Shown here: positions 10,436 through 19,926 of the stretch, piece by piece
Numbering within the stretch: the first letter of the stretch is position 1
Layout: every line of letters begins with the position of its first letter
NCBI GenBank assembly: GCA_900208305.1
Contig: OAPG01000039.1
Coordinates: forward strand, 1 to 26,136
Direction: 5' to 3'
DNA length: 26,136 bases
From: Melanopsichium pennsylvanicum
Lineage: Eukaryota; Basidiomycota; Ustilaginomycetes; Ustilaginales
Notes under the pieces: model-generated
Seen by the model: only the letters and a program-made list of their open reading frames with translations
What the model was told of the DNA's origin: nothing
Database searches by the model: none
Program-made: the position numbers and the translations under genes

Positions 10436-11890
10436 ATGCTAACACTACTACTTATTATTCCTCTAGTGGGTGCTCTAATGCTAGCACCTATGCAAGGAAA
10501 CACAGAACAATCAGAGTCACAAATGAAACGAGTAGCACTAGGAACATCACTAATTAATTTTGTTCTAAGTATTGTACTATGGGGTGAATTTGATTCAAGT
10601 ACTAGTGAATATCAATTTACGCAAGAATTTAACCAAGTTAATTTCTGTCACCTACACATTGGGGTAGATGGTATCTCACTTTATTTTGTTCTACTAACAA
10701 CATTTATTACACCAATTTGTATTCTAAGTAATTGGGATAATATTAAACAACAACTTAAATACTTCCTTATGTGTTTCCTAGTACTAGAAACACTACTAAT
10801 TGCGGTATTTATTGTACTAGATATTCTACTATTCTATGTATTCTTTGAAAGTGTACTAATTCCTCTATTCCTAATTGTAGGTATTTGGGGTGGTAGTGCT
10901 ACACGAGTACGAGCTGCTTTCCTACTGTTCCTTTATACACTATTTGGTTCACTATTTATGCTACTAGCTTTCCTAGTTATTTACTATAATGTTGGTTCAA
11001 CAGATTTTCAAGTAGTATCACTATCTGAAATTAATCTAGAATCACAAAAACTACTATGGCTAGCTGTATTTATTAGTATGGCTATCAAAACACCACTACT
11101 ACCATTCCACGTATGGCTACCTCGAGCTCATGCTGAAGCTCCACTAGCTGGTAGTGTTATTCTAGCTGGTCTTATCCTAAAACTAGCTACATATGGATAC
11201 ATGCGAATTCTAATTCAATTTCTACCAGATGCAACATCATACTTCTCTCCACTAGTACAAACTATTGCAGTAATTACTCTAATTTATGCATCACTAGCTA
11301 CACTACGACAAACTGATTTCAAAGCTCTAGTTGCTTACTCTTCTATTGGTCATATGGCTGTAGTAGTACTAGGACTATTCAGTAATACTATCCAAGGTAT
11401 TGATGGTGCTCTACTACTAAGTATTGCTCATGGAGTTGTTAGTCCAGCACTATTTATTCTAGTAGGTGGAGTTCTATATGATCGATACCATACACGAACT
11501 ATTCGGTACTACCGAGGTATGACTGCTTATATGCCACTATTCTCAATTCTGTTCTTTGTATTTACAATTTTTAATGCTGCAGTACCTCTAAGTGCTAATT
11601 GGGCTGGTGAATTCCTATGTCTAGCGGGTGCCTTCCAACGAAACCCTGTATTTGCTGTACTAGGAAGTTCCGGTATTGTTCTAAGTGCTGCTTATTCTAT
11701 TTGGCTATATAACCGAATTGCCTTTGGTGCTTGGAGTAAATACCTAAACTACACTACAGATCTTACTCGACGAGAGTTTATGCTTCTACTACCTCTTCTA
11801 TTTGTTGCCGTAGTATTTGGAATTTTCCCAAATATTATCCTTGATTCAGTTCATGCTTCAACATCTGGACTACTTTTTTCAATCAATTAA
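10436..11890 (+). CDS. nad4: NADH dehydrogenase subunit 4
   Basis: A 484-residue antiporter-like subunit of the complex I membrane arm, of normal length. Signatures: FFESVLIPLFLIVGIWGG (glutamate 138, part of the proton path), MAIKTPLLPFHVWLPRAHAE (lysine 218, histidine 225), GSVILAGLILKLATYGYMRI and SSIGHMAVVVLG. ATG at 10436 fits the first membrane helix, and an upstream ATG at 10423 is in another frame. It ends TAA. All tryptophans are TGG, and codon use (CTA leucine, CGA arginine, AGT serine) matches nad1 and nad2. Identical copy at 17687-19141. Confidence 0.97.
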   Translation: MLTLLLIIPLVGALMLAPMQGNTEQSESQMKRVALGTSLINFVLSIVLWGEFDSSTSEYQFTQEFNQVNFCHLHIGVDGISLYFVLLTTFITPICILSNWDNIKQQLKYFLMCFLVLETLLIAVFIVLDILLFYVFFESVLIPLFLIVGIWGGSATRVRAAFLLFLYTLFGSLFMLLAFLVIYYNVGSTDFQVVSLSEINLESQKLLWLAVFISMAIKTPLLPFHVWLPRAHAEAPLAGSVILAGLILKLATYGYMRILIQFLPDATSYFSPLVQTIAVITLIYASLATLRQTDFKALVAYSSIGHMAVVVLGLFSNTIQGIDGALLLSIAHGVVSPALFILVGGVLYDRYHTRTIRYYRGMTAYMPLFSILFFVFTIFNAAVPLSANWAGEFLCLAGAFQRNPVFAVLGSSGIVLSAAYSIWLYNRIAFGAWSKYLNYTTDLTRREFMLLLPLLFVAVVFGIFPNIILDSVHASTSGLLFSIN

Positions 11891-12125
11891 AAGTCAGACT
11901 AAAAAAGGAAAATAGTTATTACTAAAATACAAAATTAGATAGGTCTTAATAAATTTGATTTTATTTTTGTAACTACACTTTTAAACTTAATTAAAATTAG
12001 TTTAACTAAGTGATTTACTCCCCTTTCACTCATTTAGTTGTTAAATCTTCTATTTTCAGGCCAACTTAATTTAACTAGTTAAATTTACAACTCGTCGATA
12101 GCAAAAAAAACTCTACTATAATATT
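11891..12125 (+). other. nad4 3' flank with C-rich hairpin
   Basis: No gene. It contains a hairpin (AACTAA-GTGA at 12004-12013 pairing with TCAC and TTAGTT up to 12039) whose loop holds most of TACTCCCCTTTCA. The same 13-mer, again flanked by an inverted repeat, follows the chimeric reading frame at 13455. It is a candidate mRNA 3'-end signal. Confidence 0.4.
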
Positions 12126-12587
12126 CCTATTCTTGTATAGGATAGAGTACTTACTCTTACTCTTTTTGATTTATTCCTATCTATACTTATTACTTTCATT
12201 TAAATAAAAGAGAAATTAATATAGTAGGTTAGTCTATAATAAAATAGATTAATCTATCTAAGAGCCCGCGCGCAATTTAGTCTACATTTTGCGCTTGCGC
12301 TGCGCTTGCGCACGGGCGGTAATTAAGTATAGATTTATTAACGTGCGTATTTACTTTAAATAATCTAGATATTAGATTAGTAATTAGTAAAATTAGTAAC
12401 GCAGTAAAATAAAACTTAAAAATGCTTTCAATTCTATATAATCTACTAGAGATTCTAGTAGTTCTTGTTCCAATTCTACTAAGTGTTGCTTTTATGACAG
12501 TAATTGAACGAAAAGTAATGGGATCAATGCAACGACAAATTGGACCTAATGTTGTTGGATACTATGCTCTACTACAACCATTTGCAG
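12126..12587. repeat. nested inverted repeat, copy that starts the chimeric gene
   Basis: Reverse-complement twin of 5301-5762. It carries the whole nad1 leader, a family A GC cluster (12289-12321) and codons 1-55. Together the two copies flank 6.4 kb containing nad2, nad3 and nad4. Confidence 0.92.
12289..12321 (+). repeat. GC cluster, family A
   Basis: Copy inside the duplicated nad1 leader, plus orientation, with the CACGGGCGGTA tail, matching the copy at 5567-5599. Confidence 0.88.
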
Positions 12588-13429
12588 TACCTCTAATGGT
12601 TGTAGTAGTAATCCTAGGCTTTACAACATTTACTCTCTTCTATAATGTATGGTTTGATCCTATCTACTGTCAAGAGACTGAAGCCCTAGCTACAAATGCA
12701 AAGAATGGGACTGTATCTATAACTGACAAGTGGAATAGTCGAATTATTAATGGTGCGTGGGCTTCTATTAGCCTATATGGTATGTACAAAGTCTTTCAAC
12801 TGAAGTCTGGCACTGCTGGTAAAGTAGCAGCGATTACAACTATTATGACTACTACTACAACTAGTGCTATCTCAATGCATGAAGTGACAAAACCTACTCT
12901 TGGATGGGTTCATTCGCGAATGAAGGAAGCAATTTCTAAGGGTTTTAGTACTAGTGTTGAAGTTGGTGATACTAAACTATCAGGTTCCCTTAATATCGGT
13001 AGTAGTACTACCAATAGCAATCATCAGATTAATTCGCCACTAGAGGAAAACGGGTCTATTTTTGATTGGCTATTTTCACTTCTTCCTGATTTTGTGAAAC
13101 AGGATCTACGAAATAGAGTTCCTGCAACTGATTTCACAGAACTAAGCGCTATTGACGTTCTACACTTCCAATACAATATTATTGTATTTCTAGTAGCAGT
13201 AAGTGCAATTACTGTACTTTATAGCTTTATTCTAATTACTATCTTCCGATACAGTGTAAAAAATCGAGATAGTATCGTTAAGATGTCTACACTACTTAGC
13301 AAATTTATTCCTTCAGATAAAATGGCAAATAATCTGATTATTCTGCTAAAAATGTTTGTAGCTGTAAACATTTCAACAATTATTGCAGGGCTAAACTTTC
13401 TATTCTACCACCCTTTTATGTTCAATTAA
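12422..13429 (+). CDS. chimeric membrane protein: Nad1 N-terminus joined to an unrelated protein
   Basis: A 335-residue frame. Residues 1-55 equal Nad1 except R39 is Q. At A55 similarity stops and an unrelated sequence begins ([20 protein letters not shown]). The new part has a likely membrane helix at about 56-76, a small-residue and threonine-rich stretch (131-150, [13 protein letters not shown]), a polar loop (about 160-245), and two strong C-terminal helices (about 252-275 and 304-328). I do not recognise a family. The tail uses the same CTA, CGA and AGT codon style as its neighbours. ATG and leader are those of nad1, so it is probably expressed like nad1. It cannot act as Nad1. It may be a resident orphan gene that captured the nad1 start, or the scar of a recombination. 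Identical copy at 16148-17155. Confidence 0.8.
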   Translation: MLSILYNLLEILVVLVPILLSVAFMTVIERKVMGSMQRQIGPNVVGYYALLQPFAVPLMVVVVILGFTTFTLFYNVWFDPIYCQETEALATNAKNGTVSITDKWNSRIINGAWASISLYGMYKVFQLKSGTAGKVAAITTIMTTTTTSAISMHEVTKPTLGWVHSRMKEAISKGFSTSVEVGDTKLSGSLNIGSSTTNSNHQINSPLEENGSIFDWLFSLLPDFVKQDLRNRVPATDFTELSAIDVLHFQYNIIVFLVAVSAITVLYSFILITIFRYSVKNRDSIVKMSTLLSKFIPSDKMANNLIILLKMFVAVNISTIIAGLNFLFYHPFMFN

Positions 13430-13608
13430 ACAATTAATTGAAGAAATTACATTATACTCCCCTTTCAATTGAAAATAGATAGAGATAGTCTCTATATTTT
13501 CAATCGTTACATAGTAACTTTTTTTATTTGATATAAAAATTTTCATTTTTATTGGCGCGGTCTGTGTAAATATGGTTAGTATAAGAATAGAAAAAAGTAA
13601 ATATATAA
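13430..13608 (+). terminator. candidate 3'-end signals after the chimeric gene
   Basis: TACTCCCCTTTCA (13455-13467) lies mostly in the loop of AATTGAA/TTCAATT. It is followed by a strong hairpin (GAAAATAGATAGAGA and TCTCTATATTTTC, 13471-13501). Shared form with the nad4 3' flank suggests RNA processing. This is inference. Confidence 0.35.
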
Positions 13609-13681
13609 AGTACTTTAGTGTAAAGGTGGCACAGCAGACTCATGTCCTGCTAGACCAGTGTTCGAATCCTGGAATGTACTC
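13609..13681 (+). tRNA. trnM(CAU): tRNA-Met-like gene (CAU anticodon)
   Basis: D arm GTG/CAC, anticodon stem GCAG/CTGC with CAU in the loop (CTCATGT), T loop TTCGAAT. Irregularities: a T-T mismatch in the acceptor, a bulged T in the 5' side of the T stem (CCAG-T-G against CCTGG), and an A-C pair closing the anticodon stem. It could be a functional but deviant tRNA-Met, an isoleucine tRNA with modified C34, or a decaying copy. Confidence 0.6.
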
Positions 13682-14136
13682 AATTAATAATTATCGCCGG
13701 GTTATTTAAAAAGGAATTAATTTATGGGTATGGGGCCCGCCCGTAGGGCCCCTAAATTCTTATCCATTTTTTTTTTTTAGGAATTAAATTTAATAGCGCT
13801 TATAAAATATTAGATTTTATTAGCCTTGTATTTAAAATTCTATTCTAAAAAAATCAAAATGTTCCATTTTTATCGGCCAGCGCATAAAATTTTATCGCTA
13901 TTTTAATAACATATAGTTGAATATATAGATATTCTATCATACTTTATTACTCTGTATATCATAATGCTTGTGTTTGTATAGTCCTAATAAAATTACTAGC
14001 GGTTAAAAATAAAACAGCGCTTACACGCGACCTTGAAAATAAGAGATTTTATAGTCACTACTTTATAAATTGTGATTCATTTTCTCTACTAATAAATCTG
14101 GATGGTTACAAATTTATGTATATATATATAGGTATA
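13682..14136 (+). other. tRNA spacer
   Basis: No gene is seen. It contains a GGGCCCGCCCGTAGGGCCC hairpin (around 13733-13751), a T10 run, a short GGCCAGCGCA cluster (13875) and, immediately before trnE, TATAGGTATA (14127-14136). Confidence 0.6.
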
Positions 14137-14206
14137 GGTCTCTTAGTTTAAAGGTAAAACAGTAGATCTTCATTTTACTAATAGGAGTTCGATTCTCCTA
14201 GAGATC
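14137..14206 (+). tRNA. trnE(UUC): tRNA-Glu(UUC)
   Basis: A 70-base cloverleaf: acceptor GGTCTCT/AGAGATC, D arm GTTT/AAAC, anticodon stem GTAGA/TTTAC with loop TCTTCAT (anticodon UUC, C at position 33 where U is usual), T arm AGGAG/CTCCT with TTCGATT. Confidence 0.88.
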
Positions 14207-14347
14207 AGTAGGTTTAGATCTACTACTGCCCGCCTATTAAAATAAAAAGTAGTTTTATACTATTATAATAAAATTCGCTACTAAATCTATAAATTAATAT
14301 ATAATAATTAGGAAATAAATGACTGCGGATTTACTAGCGGTAAAAAT

Positions 14348-14417
14348 GTCGACTTAGTTTAGTGGTAGAATAGGTAACTTGTAATTACTTGACACTAGTT
14401 CGATTCTAGTAGTCGGC
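14348..14417 (+). tRNA. trnT(UGU): tRNA-Thr(UGU)
   Basis: A 70-base cloverleaf: acceptor GTCGACT/AGTCGGC, anticodon stem GGTAA/TTACT with loop CTTGTAA (anticodon UGU), T arm ACTAG/CTAGT around TTCGATT. It is the last gene before the palindrome hinge. Confidence 0.92.
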
Positions 14418-14469
14418 AAAAATACTGTAAATAATAGAAAATACTATACAGCCCAATAAAATAGGATAT

Positions 14470-14502
14470 TTGCGCTTGCGCTGCGCTTGCGCGCGGGCGG
14501 TA
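14470..14502 (+). repeat. GC cluster, family A
   Basis: Full copy with the GCGCGGGCGGTA tail, the copy closest to the hinge. Confidence 0.88.
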
Positions 14503-14580
14503 TTTGAATATATATATAATCTTATTATATTCAAATAATTCAACTTGTGTCTGGAAAAGTTATTTGTTAGTTCATATTAT

Positions 14581-14995
<415 letters not shown>

Positions 14996-15074
14996 ATAAT
15001 ATGAACTAACAAATAACTTTTCCAGACACAAGTTGAATTATTTGAATATAATAAGATTTATATATATATTCAAA

Positions 15075-15107
15075 TACCGCCCGCGCGCAAGCGCAGCGCA
15101 AGCGCAA
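15075..15107 (-). repeat. GC cluster, family A (mirror copy)
   Basis: Mirror of 14470-14502. The other right-arm copies are at 17256-17288, 19427-19456, 19561-19593 and 23978-24010. Confidence 0.88.
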
Positions 15108-15159
15108 ATATCCTATTTTATTGGGCTGTATAGTATTTTCTATTATTTACAGTATTTTT

Positions 15160-15229
15160 GCCGACTACTAGAATCGAACTAGTGTCAAGTAATTACAAGT
15201 TACCTATTCTACCACTAAACTAAGTCGAC
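15160..15229 (-). tRNA. trnT(UGU): tRNA-Thr(UGU), second copy
   Basis: Exact mirror of the gene at 14348-14417, with the same stems and UGU anticodon. Confidence 0.92.
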
Positions 15230-15370
15230 ATTTTTACCGCTAGTAAATCCGCAGTCATTTATTTCCTAATTATTATATATTAATTTATAGATTTAGTAGC
15301 GAATTTTATTATAATAGTATAAAACTACTTTTTATTTTAATAGGCGGGCAGTAGTAGATCTAAACCTACT

Positions 15371-15440
15371 GATCTCTAGGAGAATCGAACTCCTATTAGT
15401 AAAATGAAGATCTACTGTTTTACCTTTAAACTAAGAGACC
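15371..15440 (-). tRNA. trnE(UUC): tRNA-Glu(UUC), second copy
   Basis: Exact mirror of the gene at 14137-14206. Confidence 0.88.
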
Positions 15441-15895
15441 TATACCTATATATATATACATAAATTTGTAACCATCCAGATTTATTAGTAGAGAAAATGA
15501 ATCACAATTTATAAAGTAGTGACTATAAAATCTCTTATTTTCAAGGTCGCGTGTAAGCGCTGTTTTATTTTTAACCGCTAGTAATTTTATTAGGACTATA
15601 CAAACACAAGCATTATGATATACAGAGTAATAAAGTATGATAGAATATCTATATATTCAACTATATGTTATTAAAATAGCGATAAAATTTTATGCGCTGG
15701 CCGATAAAAATGGAACATTTTGATTTTTTTAGAATAGAATTTTAAATACAAGGCTAATAAAATCTAATATTTTATAAGCGCTATTAAATTTAATTCCTAA
15801 AAAAAAAAAATGGATAAGAATTTAGGGGCCCTACGGGCGGGCCCCATACCCATAAATTAATTCCTTTTTAAATAACCCGGCGATAATTATTAATT
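15441..15895 (-). other. tRNA spacer, mirror copy
   Basis: Mirror of 13682-14136, with no additional gene. Confidence 0.6.
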
Positions 15896-15968
15896 GAGTA
15901 CATTCCAGGATTCGAACACTGGTCTAGCAGGACATGAGTCTGCTGTGCCACCTTTACACTAAAGTACT
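15896..15968 (-). tRNA. trnM(CAU): tRNA-Met-like gene, second copy
   Basis: Mirror of 13609-13681 with the same bulge and mismatches, so these oddities are not random sequencing errors in one arm, unless the arms share one consensus. Confidence 0.6.
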
Positions 15969-16147
15969 TTATATATTTACTTTTTTCTATTCTTATACTA
16001 ACCATATTTACACAGACCGCGCCAATAAAAATGAAAATTTTTATATCAAATAAAAAAAGTTACTATGTAACGATTGAAAATATAGAGACTATCTCTATCT
16101 ATTTTCAATTGAAAGGGGAGTATAATGTAATTTCTTCAATTAATTGT

Positions 16148-17155
16148 TTAATTGAACATAAAAGGGTGGTAGAATAGAAAGTTTAGCCCTGCAATAATTG
16201 TTGAAATGTTTACAGCTACAAACATTTTTAGCAGAATAATCAGATTATTTGCCATTTTATCTGAAGGAATAAATTTGCTAAGTAGTGTAGACATCTTAAC
16301 GATACTATCTCGATTTTTTACACTGTATCGGAAGATAGTAATTAGAATAAAGCTATAAAGTACAGTAATTGCACTTACTGCTACTAGAAATACAATAATA
16401 TTGTATTGGAAGTGTAGAACGTCAATAGCGCTTAGTTCTGTGAAATCAGTTGCAGGAACTCTATTTCGTAGATCCTGTTTCACAAAATCAGGAAGAAGTG
16501 AAAATAGCCAATCAAAAATAGACCCGTTTTCCTCTAGTGGCGAATTAATCTGATGATTGCTATTGGTAGTACTACTACCGATATTAAGGGAACCTGATAG
16601 TTTAGTATCACCAACTTCAACACTAGTACTAAAACCCTTAGAAATTGCTTCCTTCATTCGCGAATGAACCCATCCAAGAGTAGGTTTTGTCACTTCATGC
16701 ATTGAGATAGCACTAGTTGTAGTAGTAGTCATAATAGTTGTAATCGCTGCTACTTTACCAGCAGTGCCAGACTTCAGTTGAAAGACTTTGTACATACCAT
16801 ATAGGCTAATAGAAGCCCACGCACCATTAATAATTCGACTATTCCACTTGTCAGTTATAGATACAGTCCCATTCTTTGCATTTGTAGCTAGGGCTTCAGT
16901 CTCTTGACAGTAGATAGGATCAAACCATACATTATAGAAGAGAGTAAATGTTGTAAAGCCTAGGATTACTACTACAACCATTAGAGGTACTGCAAATGGT
17001 TGTAGTAGAGCATAGTATCCAACAACATTAGGTCCAATTTGTCGTTGCATTGATCCCATTACTTTTCGTTCAATTACTGTCATAAAAGCAACACTTAGTA
17101 GAATTGGAACAAGAACTACTAGAATCTCTAGTAGATTATATAGAATTGAAAGCAT
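16148..17155 (-). CDS. chimeric Nad1-start membrane protein, second copy
   Basis: Same 335-residue protein as at 12422-13429, including Q39 and the switch after A55. Its leader is the repeat copy at 16990-17451. Confidence 0.8.
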   Translation of the reverse strand: MLSILYNLLEILVVLVPILLSVAFMTVIERKVMGSMQRQIGPNVVGYYALLQPFAVPLMVVVVILGFTTFTLFYNVWFDPIYCQETEALATNAKNGTVSITDKWNSRIINGAWASISLYGMYKVFQLKSGTAGKVAAITTIMTTTTTSAISMHEVTKPTLGWVHSRMKEAISKGFSTSVEVGDTKLSGSLNIGSSTTNSNHQINSPLEENGSIFDWLFSLLPDFVKQDLRNRVPATDFTELSAIDVLHFQYNIIVFLVAVSAITVLYSFILITIFRYSVKNRDSIVKMSTLLSKFIPSDKMANNLIILLKMFVAVNISTIIAGLNFLFYHPFMFN

Positions 17156-17451
17156 TTTTAAGTTTTATTTTACTGCGTTACTAATTTTACTAATTACTAA
17201 TCTAATATCTAGATTATTTAAAGTAAATACGCACGTTAATAAATCTATACTTAATTACCGCCCGTGCGCAAGCGCAGCGCAAGCGCAAAATGTAGACTAA
17301 ATTGCGCGCGGGCTCTTAGATAGATTAATCTATTTTATTATAGACTAACCTACTATATTAATTTCTCTTTTATTTAAATGAAAGTAATAAGTATAGATAG
17401 GAATAAATCAAAAAGAGTAAGAGTAAGTACTCTATCCTATACAAGAATAGG
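16990..17451. repeat. nested inverted repeat, right-arm chimera copy
   Basis: Mirror of 12126-12587. It pairs in inverted orientation with 23815-24276 and in direct orientation with 5301-5762 of the left arm. Confidence 0.9.
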
Positions 17452-17686
17452 AATATTATAGTAGAGTTTTTTTTGCTATCGACGAGTTGTAAATTTAACT
17501 AGTTAAATTAAGTTGGCCTGAAAATAGAAGATTTAACAACTAAATGAGTGAAAGGGGAGTAAATCACTTAGTTAAACTAATTTTAATTAAGTTTAAAAGT
17601 GTAGTTACAAAAATAAAATCAAATTTATTAAGACCTATCTAATTTTGTATTTTAGTAATAACTATTTTCCTTTTTTAGTCTGACTT
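17156..17686 (-). other. spacer between chimera and nad4, mirror copy
   Basis: Mirror of 11891-12421: nad1-type leader, one GC cluster, and the C-rich hairpin of the nad4 3' flank (about 17538-17573). Confidence 0.6.
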
Positions 17687-19141
17687 TTAATTGATTGAAA
17701 AAAGTAGTCCAGATGTTGAAGCATGAACTGAATCAAGGATAATATTTGGGAAAATTCCAAATACTACGGCAACAAATAGAAGAGGTAGTAGAAGCATAAA
17801 CTCTCGTCGAGTAAGATCTGTAGTGTAGTTTAGGTATTTACTCCAAGCACCAAAGGCAATTCGGTTATATAGCCAAATAGAATAAGCAGCACTTAGAACA
17901 ATACCGGAACTTCCTAGTACAGCAAATACAGGGTTTCGTTGGAAGGCACCCGCTAGACATAGGAATTCACCAGCCCAATTAGCACTTAGAGGTACTGCAG
18001 CATTAAAAATTGTAAATACAAAGAACAGAATTGAGAATAGTGGCATATAAGCAGTCATACCTCGGTAGTACCGAATAGTTCGTGTATGGTATCGATCATA
18101 TAGAACTCCACCTACTAGAATAAATAGTGCTGGACTAACAACTCCATGAGCAATACTTAGTAGTAGAGCACCATCAATACCTTGGATAGTATTACTGAAT
18201 AGTCCTAGTACTACTACAGCCATATGACCAATAGAAGAGTAAGCAACTAGAGCTTTGAAATCAGTTTGTCGTAGTGTAGCTAGTGATGCATAAATTAGAG
18301 TAATTACTGCAATAGTTTGTACTAGTGGAGAGAAGTATGATGTTGCATCTGGTAGAAATTGAATTAGAATTCGCATGTATCCATATGTAGCTAGTTTTAG
18401 GATAAGACCAGCTAGAATAACACTACCAGCTAGTGGAGCTTCAGCATGAGCTCGAGGTAGCCATACGTGGAATGGTAGTAGTGGTGTTTTGATAGCCATA
18501 CTAATAAATACAGCTAGCCATAGTAGTTTTTGTGATTCTAGATTAATTTCAGATAGTGATACTACTTGAAAATCTGTTGAACCAACATTATAGTAAATAA
18601 CTAGGAAAGCTAGTAGCATAAATAGTGAACCAAATAGTGTATAAAGGAACAGTAGGAAAGCAGCTCGTACTCGTGTAGCACTACCACCCCAAATACCTAC
18701 AATTAGGAATAGAGGAATTAGTACACTTTCAAAGAATACATAGAATAGTAGAATATCTAGTACAATAAATACCGCAATTAGTAGTGTTTCTAGTACTAGG
18801 AAACACATAAGGAAGTATTTAAGTTGTTGTTTAATATTATCCCAATTACTTAGAATACAAATTGGTGTAATAAATGTTGTTAGTAGAACAAAATAAAGTG
18901 AGATACCATCTACCCCAATGTGTAGGTGACAGAAATTAACTTGGTTAAATTCTTGCGTAAATTGATATTCACTAGTACTTGAATCAAATTCACCCCATAG
19001 TACAATACTTAGAACAAAATTAATTAGTGATGTTCCTAGTGCTACTCGTTTCATTTGTGACTCTGATTGTTCTGTGTTTCCTTGCATAGGTGCTAGCATT
19101 AGAGCACCCACTAGAGGAATAATAAGTAGTAGTGTTAGCAT
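17687..19141 (-). CDS. nad4: NADH dehydrogenase subunit 4, second copy
   Basis: Identical 484-residue Nad4 to that at 10436-11890, with the same HVWLPRAHAEAP and FFESVLIP signatures. Two identical copies imply a doubled gene dose or a copy-correcting palindrome. Confidence 0.96.
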   Translation of the reverse strand: MLTLLLIIPLVGALMLAPMQGNTEQSESQMKRVALGTSLINFVLSIVLWGEFDSSTSEYQFTQEFNQVNFCHLHIGVDGISLYFVLLTTFITPICILSNWDNIKQQLKYFLMCFLVLETLLIAVFIVLDILLFYVFFESVLIPLFLIVGIWGGSATRVRAAFLLFLYTLFGSLFMLLAFLVIYYNVGSTDFQVVSLSEINLESQKLLWLAVFISMAIKTPLLPFHVWLPRAHAEAPLAGSVILAGLILKLATYGYMRILIQFLPDATSYFSPLVQTIAVITLIYASLATLRQTDFKALVAYSSIGHMAVVVLGLFSNTIQGIDGALLLSIAHGVVSPALFILVGGVLYDRYHTRTIRYYRGMTAYMPLFSILFFVFTIFNAAVPLSANWAGEFLCLAGAFQRNPVFAVLGSSGIVLSAAYSIWLYNRIAFGAWSKYLNYTTDLTRREFMLLLPLLFVAVVFGIFPNIILDSVHASTSGLLFSIN

Positions 19142-19777
19142 TTTCTTTTTTCATTTTTTTATTGTTGATGTCCTTCTTTATGGGCTAATAAAAAGTATAT
19201 TCTTTTTTTATCCCTTATCTCTTTTATTATTTTCTGTTCTGCTGGGCGCGGGCGCAGAGAACAGTACTTTTTATTTATTAGTCGGAGGATACTTAATATA
19301 ATTTATACCTACGACTGCTGCCTACCGCAGCCCCCCCCGAAAGTTTATAGCATAAGTTATCTAAGCCCGCCCCAATAAAAAAGAGTATTATAGGCGCTAC
19401 TCCATTTTACGACGGCTATAAATTGATAACCGTGCGCAAGCGCAGCGCAAGCGCAATCATTTATTTTCTAACTTATATAATAAATATAGTAATATAATAA
19501 AAGCATAAGTATACCTATACAATACATAAAATAAGGAAATTAATAAAAAATAGAAAGATTTACCGCCCGCGCGCAAGCGCAGCGCAAGCGCAATCTTTTG
19601 TCCTATCTTTTATTATGTAGATTAAAAAAACCCCTTTATAAAATTTTCTAGCGGCGGGCAGCAGGTAAGAGGGCGCCAATAAAAAGATAGGTTTTTTTAT
19701 TTATTAAAATTAGTCGCGCCAGCGCAGAATGCTAATAAAATAGAATATTTTATAAGGAGAGGGAAGAAAAGCTAAAA
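19142..19777 (-). other. spacer upstream of nad4, mirror copy
   Basis: Mirror of 9800-10435 with two GC clusters and the TATAGGTATA motif (19510-19519). No gene. Confidence 0.6.
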
Positions 19778-19922
19778 TTATGGTTTTTCAACACGGATAG
19801 AGCTTCGTTTATCTGTAAAGTAAAGTATAGAGCACCTGAATTAAACTCGTAAACAAAACCAACAGTAAGTACCAGGAAGCCTTCGGCGGATTTTCATCCG
19901 CATCCATAAGTGCTTGTTTGGG
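19778..19922 (-). pseudogene. displaced original nad3 3' end, second copy
   Basis: Mirror of 9655-9799 with the same 5-base duplication, so the decay predates or is kept equal by the palindrome. Confidence 0.83.
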
Positions 19923-19926
19923 AAAG

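Larger units (their letters stand above)
3441..14580. repeat. left arm of giant palindrome
   Basis: Every feature from 3441 to the hinge recurs in reverse complement in 14996-26136, with coordinates summing to 29577. The encoded proteins are identical in both arms, and the spacers and tRNAs I compared match base for base. The single indel I found is near the hinge (between 14519 and 15056-15058), where the sum changes to 29576. The outer end is set by the window edge, not by loss of similarity, so the real arm may be longer. Confidence 0.95.

Noticed and set aside
10276..10503. 75-codon minus-strand frame over the nad4 start (mirror at 19074-19301)
   Set aside because: It is antisense to the nad4 N-terminus and spacer, with no family similarity. 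It is a shadow frame.
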